Shown: piece by piece, positions 30,674 through 39,580 of the stretch
Layout of the letters: each line of letters opens with the position of its first letter
Numbering within the stretch: position 1 is the first letter of the stretch
Source of the DNA: Stutzerimonas stutzeri
GTDB taxonomy: Bacteria > Pseudomonadota > Gammaproteobacteria > Pseudomonadales > Pseudomonadaceae
Length of the DNA stretch: 64,000 bases
NCBI RefSeq assembly: GCF_000219605.1
Contig: NC_015740.1
Span: 4,278,001-4,342,000 of the forward strand
Direction of reading: 5' to 3'
The notes under the pieces: generated by a model
Databases searched by the model: none
Told to the model about the DNA's origin: nothing
What the model saw: only the letters and a program-made list of their open reading frames with translations
Position numbers and translations under genes: made by a program

Positions 30674-30718
30674 AGTATCTGCAGGCCGTGTGAACACTCT
30701 ATGAAGCAAGTGTGACAA
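30674..30718 (-). promoter_or_regulatory. PhoB-dependent promoter of pstSCAB-phoU
   Basis: On the minus strand three 7-mers recur every 11 bp: TTGTCAC, GCTTCAT and TGTTCAC, each with the T-C-A core of the Pho half-site (consensus CTGTCAT). Exactly 10 nt after the last comes GATACT, a -10 matching TATAAT at 4/6. This is the architecture of a PhoB-activated promoter lacking a -35. It lies 48 bp upstream of the pstS ATG. Confidence 0.65.
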
Positions 30719-30849
30719 TCTGATTACGAACCGGCCCATTGACCCAGCGCGGTCGCTGTACGTCTGCACTGCCGCTATACTCGGCGCCGTCGCCCGCGCT
30801 AGCGCGGGCATTTCGCGCCAGAACAACAAACGCGCCGCGAGTCCGACCG

Positions 30850-31251
30850 ATGAAAGAATACGAACAGGAAGATCCGATTCCCCAGGGCGACCTGGCCCTG
30901 CAGCTCACCGCATTGCCGCGCGAAACCAACGGGTTCGGCGATATCTACGGCGGCTGGCTGGTGTCGCAGATGGACCTGGCCGGTACCGCGATGGCCAGCC
31001 GCGTGGCGGCCGGCCGCGTGGCCACGGTGTCCATCGATCGCATGGCCTTCATGGTGCCGGTGGCCGTCGGCGCGCAGCTGTCCTTCTATACCCAGACGTT
31101 GGAAGTCGGGCGCAGCTCGATTCGCATGCTGGTGGAAGTCTGGAGCGACGACCCGCTGTCCAGCGAATGGCGCAAGGTCACCGAGGCGGTGTTCGTCTTC
31201 GTCGCCATCGACGGCAGCGGCCGCACCCGTTCGGTCCCGCCGCGCCGCTGA
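30850..31251 (+). CDS. Acyl-CoA thioesterase, YciA-like hotdog protein
   Basis: 133 aa. Near the start ETNGFGDIYGGWLVSQMDLAG matches the YciA catalytic segment (Asn, Asp and Gly-Gly-Trp in E. coli), and VSIDRMAFMVPV follows as in the hotdog fold. It hydrolyses acyl-CoAs in the cytoplasm; chain-length preference is unknown. The ATG at 30850 begins the conserved region; the open frame upstream is not conserved. It is divergent from pstS. Confidence 0.9.
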   Translation: MKEYEQEDPIPQGDLALQLTALPRETNGFGDIYGGWLVSQMDLAGTAMASRVAAGRVATVSIDRMAFMVPVAVGAQLSFYTQTLEVGRSSIRMLVEVWSDDPLSSEWRKVTEAVFVFVAIDGSGRTRSVPPRR

Positions 31252-31261
31252 GGTTGGCCAG

Positions 31262-32464
31262 CTAGTCGCGGCGCGCCTGCCCGGGGGCGACCGCGAAGCG
31301 GTTCTTGCCGGTCGTCTTGGCCTGGTACAGCGCCATGTCGGCGTTGTGATAGAGCTGCTCGGCCTGCTGACCATCCTGCAGCGTGGCCACGCCGATGCTG
31401 ACCCCCACGCGCGACGCCGGATCGCGCGGATGCCTGACCTCCAGCGCCGCCAGCGCGGCCACCAGCTGCCGCGCGATGCGTTGCGCCGCCGCGTTGTCGC
31501 AGTTGTACAGCAGCAGCGCGAACTCCTCGCCGCCGACCCGCGCAGCCTGATCCAACGGCCGTCGGGCGAACTTTGCCACCAGCTCGCCGAATGAACGGAT
31601 CAGCGCATCGCCGGCCGGATGGCCGAACGTATCGTTGTAGGCCTTGAAATCATCCAGATCGAGCAACAGCAGGCTCAGCGGCTGGCGGTCCCGGCGCGCC
31701 TGGGCGATCCGCTGACGCAACGCCAGGTCGTGACTGCGCCGATTGGCCAGGCCGCTCAGGGCATCATGCTCGGCCACCCAGCCCAGTAGCTTGCGCATCA
31801 GGAACTGGTCGCGCTGCGAATACTCGTGAACGTAGCGGCTGATGGCACCGATGATCAGCAGCAGCAGGTAGTAGCTGACGGCGATCCAGTGCTCGGGCAT
31901 CTGTTCGGGCGTGAGAATCAGACCGGCGATGAGCACATCGGCCACCACGATCAGCACCGCGCAGAGCAGTGCCCACCAGAAGGTCACGCCGAGGAAGAAG
32001 AACGAGCTGACGATCAGCAATCCGGCGCCGTAGCGGAAGTTCAGCTCGGTTCCCAGGGCCTCGAAGCGAATATCGATCAGCGCGGCGATGATCCCGATGA
32101 GCACCAGCAGCACCGGAAAGATGCGGTTGGCCTGGGCGCGAAAGGTGCGGCTGTAGAACGTCAGCACCGGCACGACGACACCGGGCAGGATCTGCAGGAT
32201 GCGCAGCAGCGTCAGCGTCGCCAGCCAGCCGGTGTCGGCGAGGTTGAACAGCCGGTGCTCGACATAGAGGTAGCCGGAGACGGCGATGATCAGCAGTAGC
32301 GCGGCGAGCCGCTGCGACGTGCGCGCATGCCGATCCAGGTACTGGCGAAACTCGCGTTCCAGCTCGGACTTGAAGCGCAGGAGACGAAACCCGCTGTGCA
32401 GCTGCCGTCCGTAGGGGGTATCGCGAAAATCCTCGGCAGAGGGATGGTCGATCATGGGTGACAT
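31262..32464 (-). CDS. Membrane-bound diguanylate cyclase (GGDEF)
   Basis: 400 aa. A cytoplasmic N-terminus, then about six membrane helices (roughly residues 50-215), then a GGDEF domain. The active-site loop is GGEEF at 311-315, functional in known cyclases. Five residues before it RPLD provides the RxxD inhibitory I-site, so product feedback is expected. It makes c-di-GMP from two GTP. The signal sensed by the membrane part is unknown. It ends 10 bp after the convergent thioesterase gene. Confidence 0.9.
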   Translation of the reverse strand: MSPMIDHPSAEDFRDTPYGRQLHSGFRLLRFKSELEREFRQYLDRHARTSQRLAALLLIIAVSGYLYVEHRLFNLADTGWLATLTLLRILQILPGVVVPVLTFYSRTFRAQANRIFPVLLVLIGIIAALIDIRFEALGTELNFRYGAGLLIVSSFFFLGVTFWWALLCAVLIVVADVLIAGLILTPEQMPEHWIAVSYYLLLLIIGAISRYVHEYSQRDQFLMRKLLGWVAEHDALSGLANRRSHDLALRQRIAQARRDRQPLSLLLLDLDDFKAYNDTFGHPAGDALIRSFGELVAKFARRPLDQAARVGGEEFALLLYNCDNAAAQRIARQLVAALAALEVRHPRDPASRVGVSIGVATLQDGQQAEQLYHNADMALYQAKTTGKNRFAVAPGQARRD

Positions 32465-32627
32465 CGGCAGCTCGCGGTTCAGGGCATGAATGATATCACC
32501 GAGCCATTACTGATGGTTCCTGGCCCGACCAGCGTAGCGACAGCGGCGAATGGCTGGTTGGACACAAGACTTGCACTGGACGTTTCCAGCATCGAAGATC
32601 GACCCACATGCATTGCTGGATGTATCC

Positions 32628-33536
32628 GTGACCACCCTTCTCCTGGCCCTCTGGCCTCTCTTCGCGCTGATCGTTGCTGGTTATTTCCTGCGTCTGCGGG
32701 CCTTTCCCAGCGAGGAGTTCTGGCCCGGCGCCGAGCGCATCAACTACTTCGTCCTGTTTCCTGCCCTGTTGTTCAGCAGCCTGGCCACCGCGCCGCTGGA
32801 CAACCCCGCCCTGCCGCAACTGGCCGGCGCGGTCATGCTCGGCCTCGGTCTGGCCTGGGTCGGACTGCTGATCGCCAAGCGACTGCGCGGCTGGTCCGCT
32901 GGCCGCTTCGGTGCCATCACCCAGGGCGTGCTGCGCTTCAACACCTACCTCGGGCTGGCGGCGGTCGGCAGCCTGTTCGGCAAGGAAGGCCTGGCCCTGG
33001 CAGCACTGATGCTGGCGCTCATGGTACCGACGGTGAACGTGATGTCGGTCTGGGCGCTGACCGCCGAGCGCAGCGTCAGCGTACGCGGGCTGCTGCTGCC
33101 GATCGCGAAGAACCCGCTGATCCTGGCCTGCCTGACCGGCGCGCTGGTGAATCTGTCAGGGCTGGGATTGCCGGGCGGCACCGACCGGCTGCTCGGCCTG
33201 CTGGCCGCAGCCAGCCTGCCACTGGGCCTGCTCTGCGTCGGCGCGGCGCTCAAGCCGCAGGAACTGGGCGGGGAAATCCCGGCGCTGGGCTGGAACTGCG
33301 CGGTACGTCTGCTCGCCGTGCCCCTGCTGGCCTACGGCGTCGCGGTGGTGCTCGGCCTGCCGGCGATGGAAACGACTATCCTGGTGCTGTTCTTCGCCCT
33401 GCCCACCGCGCCGACCGCCTACGTGCTGACCCGCCAGCTCGGCGGCGACAGCCACCTGATGGCCGGCATCATCACCCTGCAGACGCTGCTGGCTGCGGCC
33501 AGCCTGCCGTTGGTGCTCACCCTGCTGAACGGCTGA
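32628..33536 (+). CDS. AEC-family auxin efflux-like transporter
   Basis: 302 aa from a GTG start; TGGA lies about 7 nt before it, and the protein then begins at the first helix, as usual (LLLALWPLFALIVAGYFL). About ten membrane helices. INYFVLFPALLFSSLA and the C-terminal LFFALPTAPTAYVLTRQLGGD are typical of the AEC/PIN-like permeases (MdcF, YfdV). Substrate is probably an organic acid, but no metabolic gene is beside it to say which. A longer start at 32550 would put a polar stretch before the first helix. Confidence 0.85.
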   Translation: MTTLLLALWPLFALIVAGYFLRLRAFPSEEFWPGAERINYFVLFPALLFSSLATAPLDNPALPQLAGAVMLGLGLAWVGLLIAKRLRGWSAGRFGAITQGVLRFNTYLGLAAVGSLFGKEGLALAALMLALMVPTVNVMSVWALTAERSVSVRGLLLPIAKNPLILACLTGALVNLSGLGLPGGTDRLLGLLAAASLPLGLLCVGAALKPQELGGEIPALGWNCAVRLLAVPLLAYGVAVVLGLPAMETTILVLFFALPTAPTAYVLTRQLGGDSHLMAGIITLQTLLAAASLPLVLTLLNG

Positions 33537-33980
33537 TCAGCGCGCCACCTGCCCACGCAACAGACGCAGCAGCATCAGGGCCAGGCCGATGCCCACAGCG
33601 CACAGCACCAGCAGCGGCCCGAGGTAACCGAGGGCGTCCTGCAACCAGCCGAGCAGCAGGTGCAGCCACTCAGTATGCAGCGAGGCTTCGACCGCGACGT
33701 AGCCGCCCTGCTGCCATATCTCGTAGGCGGCATGCAGGGGAATCAGCGTCAGCGGCAGCAGGATCAGGCACAGCCAATAGCCGGCACGCCGGTAGGCACC
33801 CAGCAGCCCCCACGGCAGATAGGCGGCACGGATGAGCTGGAAGAAGCAGACGATGTAGTAGACGACCAGCAGCAGCGCGAAACCGCTGGCCGGCGACGGC
33901 TCGAGCCAGAGCGCACGCAGCGCCGCGGTACTGATTGTCAGGCTGAGCGCGCCCCAGAGCAGAAGAAAGAAGGTTTTCAT
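33537..33980 (-). CDS. Small membrane protein, function unknown
   Basis: 147 aa with four predicted helices: an N-terminal FFLLLWGALSLTISTAALRAL, FALLLVVYYIVCFFQLI, YWLCLILLPLTLIPLHA and a C-terminal YLGPLLVLCAVGIGLALMLL. AGGAC lies 5 nt before the chosen ATG. Its stop directly abuts that of the convergent AEC gene. I do not recognise the family. Confidence 0.7.
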   Translation of the reverse strand: MKTFFLLLWGALSLTISTAALRALWLEPSPASGFALLLVVYYIVCFFQLIRAAYLPWGLLGAYRRAGYWLCLILLPLTLIPLHAAYEIWQQGGYVAVEASLHTEWLHLLLGWLQDALGYLGPLLVLCAVGIGLALMLLRLLRGQVAR

Positions 33981-34110
33981 CGCGAGTCCTGGTATCGGCT
34001 TTCGGCGAACGCGCATCGGAACAGAATTGCGCCAGCCAAACCCACAACCGCTTCACGAAACGGAGGCGATGAGCCGCGATCGTGCCGGCTTCGAGCAGCC
34101 GCGCACGCTT

Positions 34111-35961
34111 TTAGAACAGGCTGAGCTGATCGCCCTCGGCTGGCGCCGCACCGATCGGGGCTTCCGGCACCGCATCGGCATCGGCCACGGCGCCCGCCAG
34201 AACCAGCCGCTCGGCCAGCCCGGCGGCGCGCTCGGCGCGGGTGCTGACCGCTTCAGCCAGCCGCGCCGGCAGCGCCCAGATCTCCACCCGGCGCTTGGCG
34301 CGGGTTATGCCGGTGTAGAACAGCGCGCGCGTCAGCAGCGGGCTCGGCTGATCCGGCAAGGCCAGCAGCACCTCGGTGAATTCCGAGCCCTGGCTCTTGT
34401 GCACGGTCATGGCGAAGGCGCTGTCGTGGCTCGGCAGCCGTGCCGGCGCGAAGCCGCGGTAACCGTTGTCACCCTCGAAGAACACCCGCAGGCCCTGCTC
34501 GGTTTTCAGGCACAGGCCGATATCGCCGTTGAACAGCCCCAGCGCGTAGTCGTTCTGCCGGACCATCACCGCACGGCCGGGATACCAGCGTTCGCGGGCC
34601 GGCACGCCGAGGCGACGCCTGAAGCGTGTTTCCAGCGCCTCGTTGATACCGGTCACGCCGAACGGGCCCTCGCGTTGCGCAGTCAGCGCCCGGAAACCGT
34701 TGAAGGCCTCGAACGCCGGGCCTGGATCGCCCTGCCGCGCAGCCTGCAGGTAACCGCCGTAACCCTGCTCCAGCCGCTCGATCAAGGCGGTCGCGCCGGG
34801 CGTCGCGTTCCAGGCGAGATCCGCACGACCTTCCTGCAGCAGCGCGACGGTGCCTTTCGCATCGCCAGCGTTGATCCGCCGCGCCAGCTCGCCGATGCCG
34901 CTGTCGCCGGCGAAGCGGTGACTGTGGGTGAGCAGCACCACCGCATCGCCGAGGCGCGAGCGCGGCGTCTCGACCGGCACGGGCTGGCCGGTGATGCGCT
35001 CCAGCTCGCTTGCCGCCCCGGCATCGAAGCCACGGCCTTCGCAGAGTTCGGCGAACACCGCACCGGCCTCCACGGCGGCCAGCTGATCCTTGTCGCCGAG
35101 CAGGATCAGCCGCGCCTTCGGTGGCAGCGCGACGACCAGTTTGGCCATCAGCGCCAGGTCGACCATCGACGCCTCGTCCACCACCAGCACGTCCAACGCC
35201 AGCGGATTGGCCGCATCGTGGCGCACTCGGGGGCTGTCGCCGCGGCTGCCGAGCAGGCGGTGCAGGGTCCGCGCCTCGTCCGGCAGGGCCTCCTTCACCG
35301 CATCGCTGACCGGCAGCTCGGCCTTGGCGTTGCGGATCGCCTCGGCCATGCGTGCCGCGGCCTTGCCGGTGGGTGCAGCGAGGCCGATGGCCAGGCGCTC
35401 GCCGCCGGGCTGCTCGAGCAGCGCCGCCAGCAGGCGCACCACGGTGGTGGTCTTGCCGGTGCCGGGACCGCCGGAGATTACGGCCAGCCGACGCCGAACT
35501 GCCTGGGCGGCGGCCAGGCGCTGCCAGTCGGGGCGCTGCTGATTGAAGGCGAACAAGCGCGCCAGGCTCTCGGCGAGCCGTGCTTCGTCCACCTCGGGCG
35601 CATCGCCGGTGCGGGCCAGCAGCTGTTCGGCCAGCTGCTGTTCGTAGGCCTGGTAGCGGGCCAGGTAGAGCCGGTCGCCGACCAGGGTCAGCGGCGCATA
35701 GTCGTCCGGTGTCCCGACCAGCGTGGAAGCTTCGAGCTGTGCGTGCCAGACGGGCAGCGCCGGCATGCTGAGATCGACATCGGGCCAGGGGCGCCTTCCG
35801 GCCAGGCGTTCCAGTGGAAGACAGACATCGCCGGCCGCCAGCGCCTCGCAGCACAGCGTGGCGGCGAGTAGCACCGCTTCGGGCGCCTGCGGTTCCAGGC
35901 GTTGCAGGCTGGCGACAAAGGCGCGCTCCAGCGGGCCGAGGGGCAGATCGGCAAGGGTCAT
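34111..35961 (-). CDS. recD: Exodeoxyribonuclease V alpha subunit RecD
   Basis: 616 aa SF1B 5'-3' helicase of RecBCD. The N-terminal ~130 residues are the RecD interaction domain. Walker A GGPGTGKT is at 164-171, Walker B in LVVDEASMVD, and later motifs TVHKSQGSEF and YTGITRAKRRVEIW are present. With RecB and RecC it resects double-strand breaks and degrades linear foreign DNA. AGGAG precedes the ATG, 70 bp after recB. Confidence 0.97.
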   Translation of the reverse strand: MTLADLPLGPLERAFVASLQRLEPQAPEAVLLAATLCCEALAAGDVCLPLERLAGRRPWPDVDLSMPALPVWHAQLEASTLVGTPDDYAPLTLVGDRLYLARYQAYEQQLAEQLLARTGDAPEVDEARLAESLARLFAFNQQRPDWQRLAAAQAVRRRLAVISGGPGTGKTTTVVRLLAALLEQPGGERLAIGLAAPTGKAAARMAEAIRNAKAELPVSDAVKEALPDEARTLHRLLGSRGDSPRVRHDAANPLALDVLVVDEASMVDLALMAKLVVALPPKARLILLGDKDQLAAVEAGAVFAELCEGRGFDAGAASELERITGQPVPVETPRSRLGDAVVLLTHSHRFAGDSGIGELARRINAGDAKGTVALLQEGRADLAWNATPGATALIERLEQGYGGYLQAARQGDPGPAFEAFNGFRALTAQREGPFGVTGINEALETRFRRRLGVPARERWYPGRAVMVRQNDYALGLFNGDIGLCLKTEQGLRVFFEGDNGYRGFAPARLPSHDSAFAMTVHKSQGSEFTEVLLALPDQPSPLLTRALFYTGITRAKRRVEIWALPARLAEAVSTRAERAAGLAERLVLAGAVADADAVPEAPIGAAPAEGDQLSLF

Positions 35962-36031
35962 ATATCGCTCCTGGTCGGCAGGAAAGCGCTGCCACGCCCA
36001 TTCTCGCGGTCAAGACCGCCAAAGCGCATCA

Positions 36032-39000
36032 TCACCGTCCCTCCTCGAACAGTCGATCCAGCGCATCGAGCAGCGCATCGTCCGGCCGCGCGAAGTAGAC
36101 GCCGGCCTCGGGCATGCCGCGCAGGAACAGGTAGAAGGCGCCGCCCAGCTGCTCGTCGCGAAAATCCGCCAGGCGCTGGCGCAGGAAGCGGCGCAGCGCC
36201 ACCAGATAGATCAGGTATTGCAGGTAGTAATGCTCGCCGGCCAGCGCCTGCAGCAGCCGCTCGCCGCCGTAGTAGCTGGCGTCCGGGCCGAGCCAGTTGG
36301 ACTTGTAGTCGGCGATGTACCAGCGGCCGCCGTGCTCGAAGGTCAGGTCGATAAAGCCTTTGAGAAAGCCCTTGAGGCTGTCGAATTCCAGCCGCGCTGC
36401 GGCCTCGCGCAGCGGTGCGGCCAGTCCGTTGGCCGGGTCGGTCAGCAAGGCGCGCAGGCGCGCCACGTCCAGATCCCGCACCGGGAAGGTAAAGCCCAGT
36501 TCCGGCAGGCGTCTGGCCGATTTCAGCGCGGCGAGGGTGAGGCCGGCGCCATCCATATCGGTTTCCAGCACCTTCTGCAGGTGGCTGATGGCTATCTCCT
36601 TCCATTCCAGCGGCAGGCCGTAGGCCTTGAGCGCCGGCTCGACCAGCGCATCCAGCTCGCCCTTGCCCCGCGCCCAGTTCTCGAGGATGGCATGCAGACA
36701 GGTACCGGCCCGCGCGCCGCGTGGGAAGGCGAAGAAGCCGCTGCCCGGCTCGCCGGCATCGGGCATCGCCAGGGCGTCGCGGTCCGGCGCTTCCATGTGC
36801 ATGCCGGCGGCCAGCCCGGAGAAGCTGCCGATGCGCCAGGCGCTGTAGAGGCTGCGGTTGAGCTGCGCCAGCTGCTCGGGCGGCGCTGCGCGGCTGCTGC
36901 CCTGGGTGCTGGCCTCACGCGACTCGAGCGGCAGGCAGGCCATGCGCCCGTCGCTCGCAGCGACCAGCCGCTCGATGGCCAGACGCAGGCTACCGCCGTT
37001 GAGGCCAGCCAGGTGGTTGCCCAGCTCCGTCAGTGGCTGCTCGCCCGGCAGTTCGCGGCCGTGCAGCAGCCAGGCCAGGGCGCTGCTGTGCAAGCCTTCG
37101 TCGGGCAGATTGCCATCCTTCTTCGCCTTGGGCAGGCTCACCGGCCCCCAGTGCAGCCAGAGCCGGTCACGGGCGCGGGTCAGGGCGACGTAGGCGAGCC
37201 GCAGCTGTTCGGCGAACACCTCCTGGCGGGCGCGTTCGAGGTTGTCCTCCAGTTCGCCGCTGCCCAGGTCCAGCAGCGGCTGGCCATCGGCATCGTGACA
37301 ACGGGCACTGTCCTGGTTCTTGCCGAGCAGCTTGCCGTCCCAGAGAAACGGGCAGAACACCAGCGGGTATTCCAGCCCCTTGCTGGTGTGGATGGTGACG
37401 ATCTGCACCCGTTCGGCATCGCTTTCCAGGCGCAGCAGCGCTTCTTCACCGGCGCCTTCGCTGCCGCGCTGGGCGTTGAACCAGGCGAGCAGCGGCTCGA
37501 GCCCGGGCCGCAGCAGGCTCTCGGCCTGCAGCAATTCACCGAGGTGCAAGAGGTTGGTCAGCCGACGTTCGCCGTCGACCCGCGCCAGCAGGCGTTCAGC
37601 CACCGCCTGCTCGTCGAGCCAGGCGCGGAACACGCGCATGAAGCCCTGCTGCTGCCAGAGCTGGTGGTAGCGCTCGGCGGCTTCGCGCTCGGCGTCCCAT
37701 TCATGCTGGTCATCCTGGCAGCGGGCGAGATCGGCGGCGCTGCGGCCCAGCAGGCGCGTCGCCAGGGCATGCCGCAGCAGACCCTCGCGTCCCGGCTCGG
37801 CATAGGCGGCCAGCACCGCGGCCAGCTCACCCGCCTCCTCGCTGCGCCAGACGCTGTCGCGCCCGCGGCGCACGCTGGGCACGCCACGCGCGGCCAGCTC
37901 GTCGGCGATCATCCCGGCCTGGCGGTGATTGGCCACCAGCACGGCGATATCGCCGCCCTGGAGCGGGGCGAAGCCGCCATCCTTGTCGAAACCTGCGCGT
38001 CCCTCGGCGGCGGCGGCCAGCTGCACGGCGATGCGTCGCGCCGTGTCGCTCGCCGTCAGTTGCGCGGCCTCGGCCTTGCCCAGCGGATCGTCGCCGAGCC
38101 AGACCAGCGACAGCGGCGCCGCCTTGCCCTCCTCTGCCAGACGCAGGCTCGCACGCGGCTTGTCGGCGGCACCCACCGGTGGGTAGCGCAGGTCGGGTTG
38201 GGCGAACGGCTGCGGATGGTCGAACAGCTGGTTGAGCGCGGCGATCAGCTCGGGCGTCGAGCGGTAGTTGGTCGGCAGGTTGAAGGGCTCACGATCGGCT
38301 TGCTGCTTGGCCGTCATGTAAGTGGCCAGGTCCGCACCGCGGAAGGCGTAGATCGCCTGCTTGGGATCGCCGACGAAGCACAGCGAGGCATCACGGCCCT
38401 TGGCATAGATGCGGTTGAAGATGGCGTACTGAATCGGGTCGGTGTCCTGGAACTCGTCGATCAGCGCCAGCGGATAGGTCGCACGCAGCGATGCCGCCAG
38501 GTCCTCGCCGACCGGGCCTTGCAGTGCCTGATCCAAACGATTCAGCAGGTCGTCGAAGGCCAGCAGCCGCTGCGCCGCCTTGCGTTCAGGCAACTCTCGG
38601 TTGAGCCGCTCGAGCAGCGCCACTTGAAGGGCGATCAGCCGCTGCTTGCCGGCCGGCAGTGCGTCGGCCACCTGATCGGCCAGCTCGTCCAGGGCCTGGG
38701 CCAGCTCGCACACCGGCGCGTCGAAGCCCTTCTTGCAGGCCTTGCTTAGCGCGCGCGCGCCGAACTTCGCCGCGCCCTCAGGCAGGTCGAACATCACCGC
38801 CGGATCGGCAAAATAGGCATCCAGTTCCGCCTGCCATGGCGCAAACTTGATGCGCTTGTGCGTGCTCTGGCTGAGCCCGCCATGTGCCAGCAATTCGGCG
38901 ACCCAGGCGCTACCCGCCTGCTTCCACAACTCGGCAGCCCGCTGCCAGGCCGCCTCGACCGGGCGCAGATCGGCCGCGACCGGCACGCCCTGCGGTTCGA

Positions 39001-39580
39001 CCCGCAGATAGGGCTTGCCCAGATGACTGCGCAGCCGCTGGCGCAACCACTGCGGAGTGATCCGGCTCTTGGCCAGGAAGCGTGCCCAGGCCGGGTCGGC
39101 ATCGGCCAGCTCGCTACGCCAGGCGTCGGCGAGCAGCGCGTCGATGATCTCGCGGTCATCGGCAGTCAGCTCGCTGTCGAAATCGCCGCCGGCCTCGAAG
39201 GCGGCATCCTGCAGGGCGCGCTGGCAGAAGCCGTGGATGGTGAAGATCGCCGCCTCGTCGAAGCCGTGCACCGCCAGCAACAGGCGCCGCCGCGAGGCGT
39301 CGTCCGGGTAGCGGGCGTGCAGGCGATTGAGAAAGTCATCGCTGCTCGGCGTGCCCTCATAAACCGCCAGCAGATCGGCCAGCCGCGCGCGGATGCGCTC
39401 GCGCAGCTCGGCGGTGGCGGCGGTGGTGTAGGTAACCACCAGAATCTGCCCCACCGAAAGCTGGCGCTCCAGCAGCAGACGCGCATAGAGCGCGGTGAGC
39501 GTCCAGGTCTTGCCGGTACCGGCGCTGGCTTCGATCAGCGAGCGGCCGTCGAAGGGCGAGTCGAGCAGGTCGAGCTTCAT
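36032..39580 (-). CDS. recB: Exodeoxyribonuclease V beta subunit RecB
   Basis: 1182 aa, full length. Walker A IEASAGTGKT starts near residue 16; UvrD-like helicase motifs follow (LIDEFQDTDPIQY, FVGDPKQAIYAFRGAD, TIHTSKGLEYPLVF). The C-terminal nuclease domain has the Mg-binding IDLTFEH and IADYKSNWLG motifs. It is the 3'-5' helicase and the only nuclease of the complex, and loads RecA after Chi. Its ATG overlaps the recC stop (ATGA), giving coupled translation. Confidence 0.97.
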   Translation of the reverse strand: MKLDLLDSPFDGRSLIEASAGTGKTWTLTALYARLLLERQLSVGQILVVTYTTAATAELRERIRARLADLLAVYEGTPSSDDFLNRLHARYPDDASRRRLLLAVHGFDEAAIFTIHGFCQRALQDAAFEAGGDFDSELTADDREIIDALLADAWRSELADADPAWARFLAKSRITPQWLRQRLRSHLGKPYLRVEPQGVPVAADLRPVEAAWQRAAELWKQAGSAWVAELLAHGGLSQSTHKRIKFAPWQAELDAYFADPAVMFDLPEGAAKFGARALSKACKKGFDAPVCELAQALDELADQVADALPAGKQRLIALQVALLERLNRELPERKAAQRLLAFDDLLNRLDQALQGPVGEDLAASLRATYPLALIDEFQDTDPIQYAIFNRIYAKGRDASLCFVGDPKQAIYAFRGADLATYMTAKQQADREPFNLPTNYRSTPELIAALNQLFDHPQPFAQPDLRYPPVGAADKPRASLRLAEEGKAAPLSLVWLGDDPLGKAEAAQLTASDTARRIAVQLAAAAEGRAGFDKDGGFAPLQGGDIAVLVANHRQAGMIADELAARGVPSVRRGRDSVWRSEEAGELAAVLAAYAEPGREGLLRHALATRLLGRSAADLARCQDDQHEWDAEREAAERYHQLWQQQGFMRVFRAWLDEQAVAERLLARVDGERRLTNLLHLGELLQAESLLRPGLEPLLAWFNAQRGSEGAGEEALLRLESDAERVQIVTIHTSKGLEYPLVFCPFLWDGKLLGKNQDSARCHDADGQPLLDLGSGELEDNLERARQEVFAEQLRLAYVALTRARDRLWLHWGPVSLPKAKKDGNLPDEGLHSSALAWLLHGRELPGEQPLTELGNHLAGLNGGSLRLAIERLVAASDGRMACLPLESREASTQGSSRAAPPEQLAQLNRSLYSAWRIGSFSGLAAGMHMEAPDRDALAMPDAGEPGSGFFAFPRGARAGTCLHAILENWARGKGELDALVEPALKAYGLPLEWKEIAISHLQKVLETDMDGAGLTLAALKSARRLPELGFTFPVRDLDVARLRALLTDPANGLAAPLREAAARLEFDSLKGFLKGFIDLTFEHGGRWYIADYKSNWLGPDASYYGGERLLQALAGEHYYLQYLIYLVALRRFLRQRLADFRDEQLGGAFYLFLRGMPEAGVYFARPDDALLDALDRLFEEGR

